64,000 nt of DNA. It comes from Pseudomonadota bacterium (lineage in GTDB: Bacteria > Pseudomonadota > Alphaproteobacteria > Caulobacterales > Caulobacteraceae). Positions 44,587 through 53,265 of the stretch are shown here, piece by piece (the stretch's first letter is position 1; each line of letters begins with the position of its first letter). The DNA lies in NCBI GenBank assembly GCA_023456105.1, contig JAEYAO010000100.1, forward strand, positions 62,001 through 126,000, given 5' to 3'. Under the pieces are notes generated by a model that had not been told where the DNA came from, searched no databases, and saw only the letters and a list, made by a program, of their open reading frames with translations. The position numbers and the translations under genes were made by a program.

Positions 44587-45600
44587 CTATGTTCGTTCGC
44601 GTTCAGCCGGATCGGATGGTCTTCTGACCACCACACGGCATCGGCAGTTCACTTCTAGCGGCGGGTGCATGACCGGACCGAGGGGCGTCTTGAACGCCTC
44701 TCCAACGTCCACGCCGTTGCGGTTCATGGCTGTGACCATCCGATGATCATGCCGGACGCGCTCATCACCGCGTGTCAGCCAGAACCGACGTGCATCGCGG
44801 GGAAGGCTGCGGTTTGCCTTCCCCTGCTTGAAGGCCAGGTATTCCCCGACATGGATGGCGCGCACGGCTTCCTGGCGAGCTAGGACGGATTGCCTGTAAT
44901 CTGCCAAGGCACGGTCATGACGGCGGATGAGCTGATCGATGCTCTTAGCTGTCATCTCACCGGCAAGCGTTTTTCGGAGGTTGGATCGCTGGGCCGCGTT
45001 GAGGTGCCTCGAATGCCGGTCGATGATCCGTCTAGCGGTAAGCGGCGGGATGGTGATGGTTGACCGCTCTACGGTCCTGTCAGGGCTGTTCAGCGCTTCA
45101 TGGAAGGCGCGAGCGAAGTGGGCTGCGGATCGGGCCTGATCAGGAGCGAGGGCGATTGAGCGCACCATTGCTTCAGCGACGACGCGCGAGGCCATGCCGC
45201 TGGTCCTTAGCTGGTGGAAAACCGTCATGGGTGCTTCGAAGGCGCGACGGGCCAGCGGCTCAAGAATGTTGCGGCGGATGTCTTCCCGGAGCTTGGCGGC
45301 TTCTCCGCTCGGGTTCACGCGTGATCCGTGGCTGGTGGCGAAGCGCTTCATGGAGATCACGACAGCGCCTAGAAGGGCGTAGAACAGGCCGTTGTTGAGG
45401 GTGATGGAGAGGCCGGAATGAAGGCCCTCGTCGATGTTGAGCGCCGTGGCGACAGCTTCCTCGTCACCGGCTTCGATGGCGGCGATCAGGGCGGCTATGT
45501 CGATGCCGTCAGCGGCCTCAGTGAAGGCGCGGCGGATGGCAATCGCGAACTCGTCCTCGAACTCGGCGGCGTGGTGGTCGAACAGGTCGAGGTCGATCAC
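44587..45600 (-). CDS. Phage head morphogenesis protein (Mu gpF / SPP1 gp7 family)
   Basis: The 337-residue protein has the family's C-terminal signature: FWLTRGDERVRHDHRMV, then GEAFKTPLGPVMHPPLEVNCRCRVVV near the end. The N-terminal half is helical. Such proteins sit near the portal inside or at the head vertex and are needed for head assembly or DNA ejection. The GTG at 45598-45600 overlaps the upstream stop and has a GGAGGT site five bases upstream. Confidence 0.9.
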   Translation of the reverse strand: MIDLDLFDHHAAEFEDEFAIAIRRAFTEAADGIDIAALIAAIEAGDEEAVATALNIDEGLHSGLSITLNNGLFYALLGAVVISMKRFATSHGSRVNPSGEAAKLREDIRRNILEPLARRAFEAPMTVFHQLRTSGMASRVVAEAMVRSIALAPDQARSAAHFARAFHEALNSPDRTVERSTITIPPLTARRIIDRHSRHLNAAQRSNLRKTLAGEMTAKSIDQLIRRHDRALADYRQSVLARQEAVRAIHVGEYLAFKQGKANRSLPRDARRFWLTRGDERVRHDHRMVTAMNRNGVDVGEAFKTPLGPVMHPPLEVNCRCRVVVRRPSDPAERERT

Positions 45601-46298
45601 TGACCACCTCCGAAGCCGAAGGGGCATCTCGGCTCGTCGGGGGCTTCCCGAGCGCGCACTTGCTCGATCATCGCAAGGACTTCAGGCGGGAGAGCCGACA
45701 AGTCCGAGCTGGAGCCCGAGCGAATCTTCGAAGGTGGTGCGTCCTGGACTTGCCTGTGCGTTGTCTCGGACCAGTCCTTTCGATGCAGCGTCGGTTTGGC
45801 CCATCGACTCAAGCCGTGGCGGATCGCGAATGCAGCTTCATCGCCACAGAGCCGGAACGTCTGGAACGAGTCTGAGGTGGTGCCCGGTTTGTTGGAAACG
45901 ATGACGAAGGCGGTTAGTCGGTCAACCGGGCCTTCGACCATCTTGGCGGCGCGCTCGATGGCCATGTCCGCCCAATCGAGACCTCCCGCCATCACGGCGA
46001 ATGCGTTCTCTGTTGTGAAGTCGATGCGGACCCAGCCGCGCGCGAACATCAAGTTCGTATAGGCAATCGTCCAGCGAAAGCGGTCGTTGATCCTGTCGTA
46101 TGGGAGCTGATCGACTTCATCATGGGTCACTCCGATCAGCTCTGGATGGAGAGCAAAATCGCGTCCGTGATGCTTCTCGGTTTGGATGACGACGCCCGTG
46201 GTCGTGTCGAACCAATAGGGGTTGAGCATCTGATCGTCAGGAAGCCCAGCCATCTCCTGCATCGTCGGGTTTCGCCTTGCTTGGGCGGTAAGGATCAT
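45597..46298 (-). CDS. Unknown protein in the head operon
   Basis: The 233-residue protein has a Trp-rich first half (NPYWFDTTTGVVIQTEKHHG, FALHPELIGVTHDE, RFRWTIAYTNLMFARGWVRID) and a Ser/Pro-rich tail ending in EPRCPFGFGGGQ. I do not recognise the family. It is transcribed with the head genes, overlapping the gpF-like gene by four bases and starting nine bases after the connector-like gene, so a structural, morphogenetic or packaging role is likely. Confidence 0.7.
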   Translation of the reverse strand: MILTAQARRNPTMQEMAGLPDDQMLNPYWFDTTTGVVIQTEKHHGRDFALHPELIGVTHDEVDQLPYDRINDRFRWTIAYTNLMFARGWVRIDFTTENAFAVMAGGLDWADMAIERAAKMVEGPVDRLTAFVIVSNKPGTTSDSFQTFRLCGDEAAFAIRHGLSRWAKPTLHRKDWSETTHRQVQDAPPSKIRSGSSSDLSALPPEVLAMIEQVRAREAPDEPRCPFGFGGGQ

Positions 46299-46307
46299 GG
46301 CCGCCTC

Positions 46308-46829
46308 CTAAGCCTGCAACGGAGCCCATCCGGAACCGGCGTTCAGGAAGGGCGCGATGAGTTGGCGAACGGGGCGGGGCAGGGTGTCGAGCGATGGCGC
46401 GCGAAAGGTGCCGCTGCTTTCGCCTACCGCGTAACTGACCATCAGCTCCGGGTTGAGGGGCATGTCGGCCTGCTTCGACAGGTGGGATGCGAGGATCGCG
46501 GCGGCGCGCTGGATAGCCTCCGGAACACCGTGAACGGCTACCCCGGTGTCTAGGTGGATGCCGACGCGCGGGAAGGCCTGTGCCTGTTCCGGGACCGCCT
46601 TATGACCCCTCCATGGTTGCGCGGCCAGGACGGCGCTGGCGTCACGTAAGGCGGCCCTATCGTCATTTCGCTGAGGGCTTCGCTCGGGATCGTCGAAGCA
46701 GTTCTGACGGTCTTCGTTAGCGCGAGCTGTCCATTCCCGACCGTGGAGAGTCGTGGCGAGGATGGTGTCTGCGGCCTGAAGGGAGATCAGGCTGTCGATG
46801 GGGCTGAGGTCGTCGTCGTAGTAATCCAT
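46308..46829 (-). CDS. Head-tail connector-like protein (DnaT-like family)
   Basis: The 173-residue protein begins with aromatic and acidic residues (MDYYDDDLSPIDSL) and has RDASAVLAAQPWRGHKAVPEQAQAFPRVGIHLDTGVAV near residue 62, followed by VPEAIQRAAAILASHL. The LxFPR-x-G ... VPxxIxxAAxxLA pattern is that of the so-called DnaT-like head-tail connector proteins that follow capsid genes in many tailed phages. In a satellite this would be the interface for a helper phage tail. Confidence 0.72.
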   Translation of the reverse strand: MDYYDDDLSPIDSLISLQAADTILATTLHGREWTARANEDRQNCFDDPERSPQRNDDRAALRDASAVLAAQPWRGHKAVPEQAQAFPRVGIHLDTGVAVHGVPEAIQRAAAILASHLSKQADMPLNPELMVSYAVGESSGTFRAPSLDTLPRPVRQLIAPFLNAGSGWAPLQA

Positions 46830-46850
46830 GTCTGATGTCCAGAGTCAGCG

Positions 46851-46884
46851 AAGGCGGACCGGGCTTGCCTTCCCGGCCCGCCTT
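46851..46884 (-). terminator. Hairpin 3 after capsid gene
   Basis: AAGGCGGACCGGG and CCCGGCCCGCCTT form a 13-bp stem with one mismatch. On the transcribed minus strand it lies 22 bases before the connector-gene ATG, so it may act as a partial terminator or RNA stability element. Confidence 0.6.
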
Positions 46885-46927
46885 GCTTTCGTCGGCGTCT
46901 CGCGTGTTGGGCGCGGTCGCCGTGTGG

Positions 46928-46966
46928 GGGACGCTTCCGGCCTTTGCTGCTGATCGGAAGCGTCCC
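46928..46966 (-). repeat. Hairpin 2 after capsid gene
   Basis: A perfect 12-bp inverted repeat, GGGACGCTTCCG / CGGAAGCGTCCC, with a 15-base loop lies in the 183-base gap after the capsid gene. Confidence 0.7.
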
Positions 46967-46969
46967 GTC

Positions 46970-47000
46970 GTCGCCGGGGAGAGAAAGGAGACCCGGCGAC
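46970..47000 (-). terminator. Hairpin 1 after capsid gene
   Basis: A perfect 9-bp inverted repeat, GTCGCCGGG / CCCGGCGAC, with a 13-base loop lies 13 bases beyond the capsid stop. It is the first of three hairpins in a row and could reduce transcription into the downstream head genes. Confidence 0.6.
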
Positions 47001-47012
47001 GTTTGGTTTGGG

Positions 47013-47921
47013 TCAGACGTTCGTCAGACCTTTGAGGCGGGCAGCGCATCGGCCCGACTTCAGGACGATGCCGGAATACCATTCCATGCGAGTGCGGTAG
47101 GCTGGCTTGTCATCCACCTCGCCTAGATCGCGGACGCTGATTGGCGCGGTCTGGATGCCGTGAAGACCGTCTAGGTCGAACCGGACGGCGTAGGCCGAAC
47201 ACGTCTTGTCGCTGGTTCCCTGCGTCTCGTCGGCGGTCAGGATTTCGTTGCCTTGGGTGTCCAGTTCAATCGGCAGGATCGGAACGCCATTGTGAGCGAT
47301 TACCGGACGACCGAAGTTCGGGATCATGATGCTCTCCGGAGTCGTCCCGCCGGATGCGCGAAGGGCATTGCGGTAGGCGCGGATCACCGACTTCCGCGCG
47401 AAGATTGCGGAGGGTTGGCCCTGAACGGCATCCACCAGCTCATCGAGCATCGAGAGGGTCAGAGCGCCGCCGTTCGTGCCGGCGGAAATGATCTGGTCGT
47501 TGGCGAGGCGCTTCTTAATGCCGTCAAACGCCTTGGGATCGGTGGCGGTGTCGCCATCGAAGAAGGTTTGGAGCCACTTCAGCGACAGGGCCTTAGCTTT
47601 GAGGGCGTCGTAGATGGCACGGGTGTCGTTGTCGCCGACTTGCTGGGCGATCTGCGCTACGTCGAAGTCGGAGTCGCCGCCGAGGATCGTCAGGCGCTCG
47701 GTTTCCGGGTTGATGACGCCCGTGCTTTCCGAATAGCCTTCGTTGTAGGTCCGGAACTCGACGCCGGGCAGGCTTTCCTCGACGTTGTAGGTATAGGCGT
47801 TACCGGCGACGTTCGCGAACGGCATCAGAGCGATGACGGGGTTCTCGCGAGCGAAGACTTCAACGACGCCGGATTGCAGGGGGTTGGGGTTTAGCTTCGA
47901 CCATTCGATCTGTGTGAGCAT
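47013..47921 (-). CDS. Major capsid protein, HK97-like
   Basis: The 302-residue protein has features of HK97-fold capsids: an N-terminal arm with SGVVEVFARENPVIALMPF, a central P-domain helix region (LSMLDELVDAVQGQPSAIFARKSVIRAYRNALR) and the C-terminal MEWYSGIVLKSGRCAARLKGL, typical of the last strand. No N-terminal prohead-cleavage domain is obvious, fitting the absence of a protease gene. The ATG lacks a close ribosome site (a GAAAGGA lies 18 bases upstream). Confidence 0.87.
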   Translation of the reverse strand: MLTQIEWSKLNPNPLQSGVVEVFARENPVIALMPFANVAGNAYTYNVEESLPGVEFRTYNEGYSESTGVINPETERLTILGGDSDFDVAQIAQQVGDNDTRAIYDALKAKALSLKWLQTFFDGDTATDPKAFDGIKKRLANDQIISAGTNGGALTLSMLDELVDAVQGQPSAIFARKSVIRAYRNALRASGGTTPESIMIPNFGRPVIAHNGVPILPIELDTQGNEILTADETQGTSDKTCSAYAVRFDLDGLHGIQTAPISVRDLGEVDDKPAYRTRMEWYSGIVLKSGRCAARLKGLTNV

Positions 47922-47990
47922 CTAAGTATCGACTTGGAATCCTTTCTGCTGGCCGAGCCAGCGGTTCGTGTGGGTGGGAAGAAGCGGCGA

Positions 47991-48344
47991 TCAGATGTTG
48001 ATGTAGCCGCGAGCCATCCGGGCGTGAGCCGGGAGAGCGGAGAGGTCTTCAGCGGGCGGCGTCAGGGAGGCGCGCTGTGTGTCAGTGGTAGGGACAAGCG
48101 GGGTCTTCGCCGCCTTCAATGCGGCGGTGACATGCGCGAAGAGCCGGTTGAACTTCGTGCCTTCTGCGGGAAGGGCAGCCCGATCCGCTTCCGGAATCAT
48201 GTCGTTCAGACCCGTAATGAGAGCGTCGATGTCGTCTCCAGACGGCATCGCGGCAGTCGTTTCCTGCAGCGCCTTCAGGTCGTCTCTCAGGCGAGCCAGG
48301 TCTTCACTCAAGTCGGGGACGGGTGTTTCGGTATTGTCGGTCAT
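47991..48344 (-). CDS. Putative capsid scaffolding protein
   Basis: The 117-residue acidic protein has a coiled-coil-like N-terminal helix (EDLARLRDDLKALQET), a second helix (NRLFAHVTAALKAAKTP) and a Pro-rich linker. It lies between portal and capsid, exactly where tailed phages place a scaffold (or scaffold/protease), but is short and shows no protease motif. The ATG has an AAAGGA ribosome site. Confidence 0.6.
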   Translation of the reverse strand: MTDNTETPVPDLSEDLARLRDDLKALQETTAAMPSGDDIDALITGLNDMIPEADRAALPAEGTKFNRLFAHVTAALKAAKTPLVPTTDTQRASLTPPAEDLSALPAHARMARGYINI

Positions 48345-48355
48345 GAGAAGTCCTT

Positions 48356-49654
48356 TCAGAGGGCCAGCAGCAGCTCCTGGGTTTCTTGTTTGCGGGTAAG
48401 AAGGGCGCGGTAAGCGTCCTCGCGAGTCGAGAAGCCGTCAGGGTTCAGCGCCATGAGCGCATCCACCGGGGAGGACACGCCAAGTTCGGCGCGTTCCTTC
48501 AGGTTCGCGAGGATTTCGGCTTCTGTGAGATTGTCCTGAAGCTCGGCAAAGTCCGCGCGGACCGTGGCGTTCTCGGGGATCGTGCCGGGCCGGTGCGTGT
48601 TGACGACGCGCTTGATCACGTCGAACAGACGACGCTCATAGCCGCGCCAGAGAGCAATGTCGTCGAGCCGAGCTTCCTTCAGGTCGATGCGCTGGGCTTC
48701 ACGAGCGGAGCCGGACTCGGCGGTCTTGGAGAGGTCCAGCACGTCGGCTCCGACATCGTTGGTCGCCGCGACGCTCCGCATCAGGAACTCTAACGCTTCG
48801 AGGATGTCCGGAATGGGCGTATTCGGGGCGGCGTAGCTAAACTCCCCATCCTTTGGCAGCAGGATCACCTTGTCGGGGCCTGTGCTGATCGGGTCGCCGA
48901 TGGGGAGCCCCTTGGCGACGGCCTGCCCGTGGCTTTGCAGTTCGACCGCGCGCCACAGGTTCGTCAGACCGACGTTAAGCGCCTTCTGCGCTCCGATCAG
49001 GTCATCGCCGCCCGGAAGAAAGAAGTCGGCGTCGGGGAGGCGGTCGAAGAGCGGGACGAAAGGCAGGATGCCGTAGGGGTTCACGCCGTTGACGTTGCCG
49101 GAAACGGCTACCGGATGACCGTTGGCATTCCGACGCTGGAACGTGGTCGCCGACCAATCCGAATAGGTGGTGTTCGCGGGGTCGCTTGCGGCGTGGGTCA
49201 CAACAACGCGGGAGGGATGCTCCGGGTCGGACCATTCGGCATCAAGAATGTTCGGGGTAAGGACGCGGACCTGAAGCCCGTGATCCTCTGTCCACATGAC
49301 CTGTAGGGCAGTTGTCTTATGCAGCTTCGTCAGCTTCGAGGCGCGCTTCATCACGGCGTCGATGTTGGCGGCCTGATAAAGTGCGGCGGCGGCGTTCTGA
49401 TCCCATCCGTCGAACGTGCGAACCGGAGGGGTCTGATAGGCCGTGGCGCGACGGCTCACGATCTTCTTGACGATGTTGACGCTGAAAATCCGGAACGTCT
49501 CCGGATTTGCGAACCGACGCCGGATCAGCGCGAGAGTCGTGTCGTCTTGCTTGTCGTCAAAGAACGCCAGAGATTCGGCGGCGCGAAGCTTTCGCGACTC
49601 CGACTTTCTGACTAGATCAAGGAACGACTTCCTTTCGTCGCTAAAGCCCAACAT
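48356..49654 (-). CDS. Phage portal protein
   Basis: The 432-residue protein belongs to the phage portal family (SPP1 gp6-like length and pattern). Recognisable parts are RRFANPETFRIFSVNIVKKIVSRRATAYQ near residue 47, a wing segment YGILPFVPLFDRLPDADFFLPGGDDLIGAQ near 192, and the helical RSVAATNDVGADVLDLSKTAESGSAREAQR. The portal forms the unique vertex for DNA entry and tail attachment. The start codon lies in one arm of an inverted repeat and no ribosome site precedes it. Confidence 0.88.
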   Translation of the reverse strand: MLGFSDERKSFLDLVRKSESRKLRAAESLAFFDDKQDDTTLALIRRRFANPETFRIFSVNIVKKIVSRRATAYQTPPVRTFDGWDQNAAAALYQAANIDAVMKRASKLTKLHKTTALQVMWTEDHGLQVRVLTPNILDAEWSDPEHPSRVVVTHAASDPANTTYSDWSATTFQRRNANGHPVAVSGNVNGVNPYGILPFVPLFDRLPDADFFLPGGDDLIGAQKALNVGLTNLWRAVELQSHGQAVAKGLPIGDPISTGPDKVILLPKDGEFSYAAPNTPIPDILEALEFLMRSVAATNDVGADVLDLSKTAESGSAREAQRIDLKEARLDDIALWRGYERRLFDVIKRVVNTHRPGTIPENATVRADFAELQDNLTEAEILANLKERAELGVSSPVDALMALNPDGFSTREDAYRALLTRKQETQELLLAL

Positions 49655-49679
49655 GTCATAAGTATATCACTACATGTTG
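49649..49679. repeat. Inverted repeat over the portal start codon
   Basis: CAACATGT (49649-49656) and ACATGTTG (49672-49679) form a perfect 8-bp inverted repeat with a 15-base spacer. One arm contains the portal ATG, so as RNA the start would be base-paired, and as DNA it could bind a dimeric regulator. Confidence 0.6.
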
Positions 49680-49697
49680 CTTAAGGGCAACAGGTTT

Positions 49698-51368
49698 TTA
49701 GCGCGCGATGGTGTGACTGCCTGTGTTTTTCAGCTTGTCGATGATGAAGGCCTCGACCGGAAGATTGTTTCGAGGGCTTCGCGCCGCGTATTGATCAAAC
49801 AGGTCGAACGCCCGTCGCATGGATCGGCACGACTTAGCGCACATGGGGATCAGCGCGCCGCCGTTCAGAGCGCACATTTGGCGGGAGGGGCCGGTATCCG
49901 TGCAGCGGACGCCGGGCAGCTCATAGGGGTTCAGGGTTATCTCTCGCGTGGCGAACATCGCCCATGCGAGGGAGTAAACCGCGTCATCGTGCTTGCCGCG
50001 CGGGTGGCCGAACTTCGGGATGGCCTCGTTGCCGACTGTCTCCTTGCCATCATCCGTGATCTCAAAGCACTTCAGCTCTTCGATAAGCCGGGTGAAGCGC
50101 GGATCGATATGAAGGCGGCCTTCGGCTGCGGCAGTCGCCAATAGCGTGAACGCCTGATACTGCGCCTTCCGGCTCGGCGTGATCAGCTCCGTTCCGTCCG
50201 CGAACGGCTCGGCCTGCGCCCAATCGAAAACGTCCTGCGCGCCATAAGTTTCGAGGCCGACGCGCGTCATCCCCCATTCGCGGTGGTAGCGCTTCAGGTT
50301 GGCTTTAATGGCCGCTAACCGGGAGAACAGCACGGCGTCCGAGTCGAGGACGAAGTAATGCTCTTCATCATCCACGACGGTCATAACCACGGCGGTCGTG
50401 ACCGTGGCGTCGCCGTGCTTCGATCCGCCAAAGGCGCGATCCAAGCCGCCGCTTACGACGTAGCTTGCCCCGGCGGCGAGCGCCTTCGGATCAGATTGGT
50501 AGCGTTGGGCTGTGCAGAGGGTGAGCGTGTCGCTGTCGATCAGCAAGCTTGATGCGTCGCCCCAGCGGTTGAAATGGAAGAGAGCGAACCGCTGAGGGAG
50601 CATCCGGCGCGACGCGGCCCGGAGCTTCGCAGGATCGATCCACGGCGGGCTGTTGGCGCATGCGTCATCAAGGTCTGCATACTGGACGTGGGAGAAGAAG
50701 AGGCTCGGATCGTCCCCCTTTAGGTGGGCTTGAAAAAGCGCATACAGCGGCGATGACATCGGCCCCACGGTGGAGTCGATCAGTAGAACCGATCCCTCGG
50801 TGTCGATCAGGGAGCCGGTGAGAGCTTCCATGACGCCATCGCTCTTCGCCGCGTGGAGTTCGCTGATCTGCGCCGCTGTCAGCTTCTTGCCCCACAAGGC
50901 AGAAGGATTGGCGCTGAACGCCTGGATCACAGACGACATGGCCGGGAAGCGGATCGCGTCCATGCCGAGATCGATAGTCCCGCCATCGGTGAGGCGCTTC
51001 AGGAAAGGCGTGTTGTCGAAAGCCTCACGGAGCATCCGGAAGGCCGTGTCCACAACCTGCTTTTCCGAGTTGGCGACGATGGCGATGTTCTCTGTTCGCC
51101 GGGTCAGGAAGCGCCACAGGATGATCATTACGCTTGTCGCCGTCTTGCCGTGGCGGCGAGGCCAAGAGAACACGACTGTCGAGAAGTCGCCGTCTAGCGC
51201 CTTCACGATCTCTGCCCGTTCGCGCGGACCGGGGACGAACGGGATGAAGCCGCCCTTCGAAGATCGAACGACGGGCTTTACGTCGTCGAGGAAGTTGAAA
51301 AAGCCGTTAGAACCGCTCTGCCATCGAGCCACCATCGCAGGTAAAGACATGTGGTAATCATACCACAC
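49698..51368 (-). CDS. Terminase large subunit
   Basis: The 556-residue protein is the packaging motor. The ATPase domain has Walker A WPRRHGKT near residue 68 and a Walker-B-like segment SVLLIDST. The C-terminal RNase-H-like nuclease has VSGGLDRAFGG and the final acidic motif GKHDDAVYSLAWA near residue 470. A GTG at 51366-51368 (sharing G with the integrase stop, TAGTG) has a weak GGATGG site; an ATG at 51348-51350 has no ribosome site because its upstream bases are a palindrome. It is directly downstream of the integrase. Confidence 0.9.
   Translation of the reverse strand: MWYDYHMSLPAMVARWQSGSNGFFNFLDDVKPVVRSSKGGFIPFVPGPRERAEIVKALDGDFSTVVFSWPRRHGKTATSVMIILWRFLTRRTENIAIVANSEKQVVDTAFRMLREAFDNTPFLKRLTDGGTIDLGMDAIRFPAMSSVIQAFSANPSALWGKKLTAAQISELHAAKSDGVMEALTGSLIDTEGSVLLIDSTVGPMSSPLYALFQAHLKGDDPSLFFSHVQYADLDDACANSPPWIDPAKLRAASRRMLPQRFALFHFNRWGDASSLLIDSDTLTLCTAQRYQSDPKALAAGASYVVSGGLDRAFGGSKHGDATVTTAVVMTVVDDEEHYFVLDSDAVLFSRLAAIKANLKRYHREWGMTRVGLETYGAQDVFDWAQAEPFADGTELITPSRKAQYQAFTLLATAAAEGRLHIDPRFTRLIEELKCFEITDDGKETVGNEAIPKFGHPRGKHDDAVYSLAWAMFATREITLNPYELPGVRCTDTGPSRQMCALNGGALIPMCAKSCRSMRRAFDLFDQYAARSPRNNLPVEAFIIDKLKNTGSHTIAR
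51351..51366. repeat. Perfect palindrome between integrase and terminase
   Basis: GTGGTA-ATCA-TACCAC is a 6-bp inverted repeat with a 4-base spacer, placed exactly between the two candidate start codons of the terminase. It has the size of a dimeric repressor operator. Confidence 0.5.
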
Positions 51369-53161
51369 TATCCATCCGTAAACAGCTGAGAAATGTCCGC
51401 GCCGCCGAAGTCGATCCGCTCAACATGCCGCATGTAGTCTTTAGCTCGAAGGTCTTGTGCCTCCTCGCCGTGTGGAAGGCTCTTCGTATAGATGCGACGA
51501 CTACCTCCGACCGTCCGCCCTGTCAGGCGAAACATGACCTCTTCCGGGATGTCGCGGCCAGTCATGGCCTCTTCGAACGTGTGACGGAATGAGTGAAGGG
51601 AAGTCCCCGCGTCGTCGCCAAGTCCAACCTTTTTCAGAAGCGTCCGGTTGAACTGTCGGAAGATAGGCATCCCCGTCACGGAGGCTTCCGTGATCTCGCC
51701 AGCCTTGTCGCGGGCTTCCGTCACCACGCTGGGGAAGAGGTAGGGCGTGTCTTCAGGAAGCCGCGCCACGTATTCGGCGAAGCCGAGCTTCAGCGCCCAA
51801 GGGTGGAGCGGGATCACCCGCGCCGACTCTGGATTCTTGAGCCTCCGGAGGGCGGTTGGGCGAAAGACAATGCGAGCTGCGCCGTCTACGATCTTCACGT
51901 CTGACTTTTCGAGGCCCGCAACCTCGCTTGCCCGCGCTCCGGTTAGGAACAGCAGGACCGGAATCCAGAACCGCTCATCCCGGATCATGACCTCGCCGGG
52001 CTGATAGACGCCCCGGTCGGTATCAGCAGCGCAGCCCGAGAATATCGGCTGGCGGAATATCGCCTCGATTTCGGCGCGAGTGAATGCGCGACGCTCCGTC
52101 TTGGCGTTGGCCTCAGTAGGCTTCACGCCTTCGATCCCAAGCGCCGGGTTCATCCTGATGTGGCCCTTCTTGTGAGCATGGCCTAACAGGGTGGCTATCG
52201 TGCCGACGTGCTTCCCGATCGTGGAGACGCCCAGCCTTGGCAGCTTCAGCGTTCCGGCCTTCTGCATCGCGACGAGTTCAGGGAGCGACTTGTCAGCAAG
52301 CTCACCCGTGACCCGCCGTCCATCCGGGAGATATTTCAGAGCCTCTTGGAAGTCGCTGACTTGGCTTCGGGATGTCAGATAGAGGGGTGGGTCGCCGATA
52401 AGGGCGACGAAGAGTTCGATGGCCTGACGTTTGTTCTTCAAGGTCGTCGCGCCGATCTCGCCCGACCTCGCGGGGCAATAGACCTCATCGTAGTAGCGCG
52501 AGAGCTTCCATGTCGCGCGGTCGTCCAGCGCCCGATTGCCGTCCGCCGATTCGTCGGCCCTGGCTTTGAGCGCTGGATAGCGGGGAGGGGAGACCGTCCG
52601 GCCTTGCGCCGCCTCCGCTCCGGCTCGCCACGAATCCTTCAGGACTTCGGCGCACTCGCGCATCACCTGACGGTAAGCGCGCGACTCCTTCAACTCGTGC
52701 GAAAGGTCGTCGGGATCGATCCCGAGCTGTTCAGCGTAGAACCAGTCCGCAGCCCACCCGACCGTCGCGGCCAGCTCTTCCGGATCGTCGCTATCCAGTC
52801 GGTTACGCCACATCGGAGACAAGTAGTGATTTGTGCCGCCCCGGCTTAAAACGTGATCCGCCCCTTCGCGGATAACCTCCGACTGTGTGGCGTGGAGCTT
52901 CATCGCGAACGCCTCGAATGCCATCGATGCCGTGCCGCGTCGGATCAGGTCAAAGCCTGCATTGAAGTTCGCGACCATCTCGGCGTGACGCCGGTTGGCC
53001 TCTTCCGCATCGTCAGTCTTCAGTGTGCGGGTAATGCTAGTCCGGCCATAGGCGAACTGAACGTCCGCAGGGATGGCGATCTTCGCCTGTAGCTTCCCGT
53101 CCGGACGCTCATAGACGCCGGGGTTCAGCTTCCTCGACTTGCGGCTGGCGCGGAGTGCCAT
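51368..53161 (-). CDS. Tyrosine site-specific integrase
   Basis: The 597-residue recombinase has an N-terminal domain with GVYERPDGKLQAKIAIPADV and KTDDAEEANRRHAEM (DUF6538-like, arm-binding), a core-binding region, and the catalytic domain: Arg in LTGARASEVAGL (about residue 408), H-x-x-R in LHSFRHTFEEAM (about 527) and the Tyr nucleophile in RRIYTKSLP (about 557). It is longer than lambda-type integrases. Its gene starts 105 bases from the right att repeat and reads inward, directly into the terminase gene. Confidence 0.95.
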   Translation of the reverse strand: MALRASRKSRKLNPGVYERPDGKLQAKIAIPADVQFAYGRTSITRTLKTDDAEEANRRHAEMVANFNAGFDLIRRGTASMAFEAFAMKLHATQSEVIREGADHVLSRGGTNHYLSPMWRNRLDSDDPEELAATVGWAADWFYAEQLGIDPDDLSHELKESRAYRQVMRECAEVLKDSWRAGAEAAQGRTVSPPRYPALKARADESADGNRALDDRATWKLSRYYDEVYCPARSGEIGATTLKNKRQAIELFVALIGDPPLYLTSRSQVSDFQEALKYLPDGRRVTGELADKSLPELVAMQKAGTLKLPRLGVSTIGKHVGTIATLLGHAHKKGHIRMNPALGIEGVKPTEANAKTERRAFTRAEIEAIFRQPIFSGCAADTDRGVYQPGEVMIRDERFWIPVLLFLTGARASEVAGLEKSDVKIVDGAARIVFRPTALRRLKNPESARVIPLHPWALKLGFAEYVARLPEDTPYLFPSVVTEARDKAGEITEASVTGMPIFRQFNRTLLKKVGLGDDAGTSLHSFRHTFEEAMTGRDIPEEVMFRLTGRTVGGSRRIYTKSLPHGEEAQDLRAKDYMRHVERIDFGGADISQLFTDG

Positions 53162-53265
53162 TTTCTACGGTTTTTTCTACGATCTGTCCTACGGGCTTCC
53201 TGCAAGTGACCGGAATCGTTGTAAAACGCAACAACTTCAGGCCGTTGCCGTAAGGGTCCAGAAGC

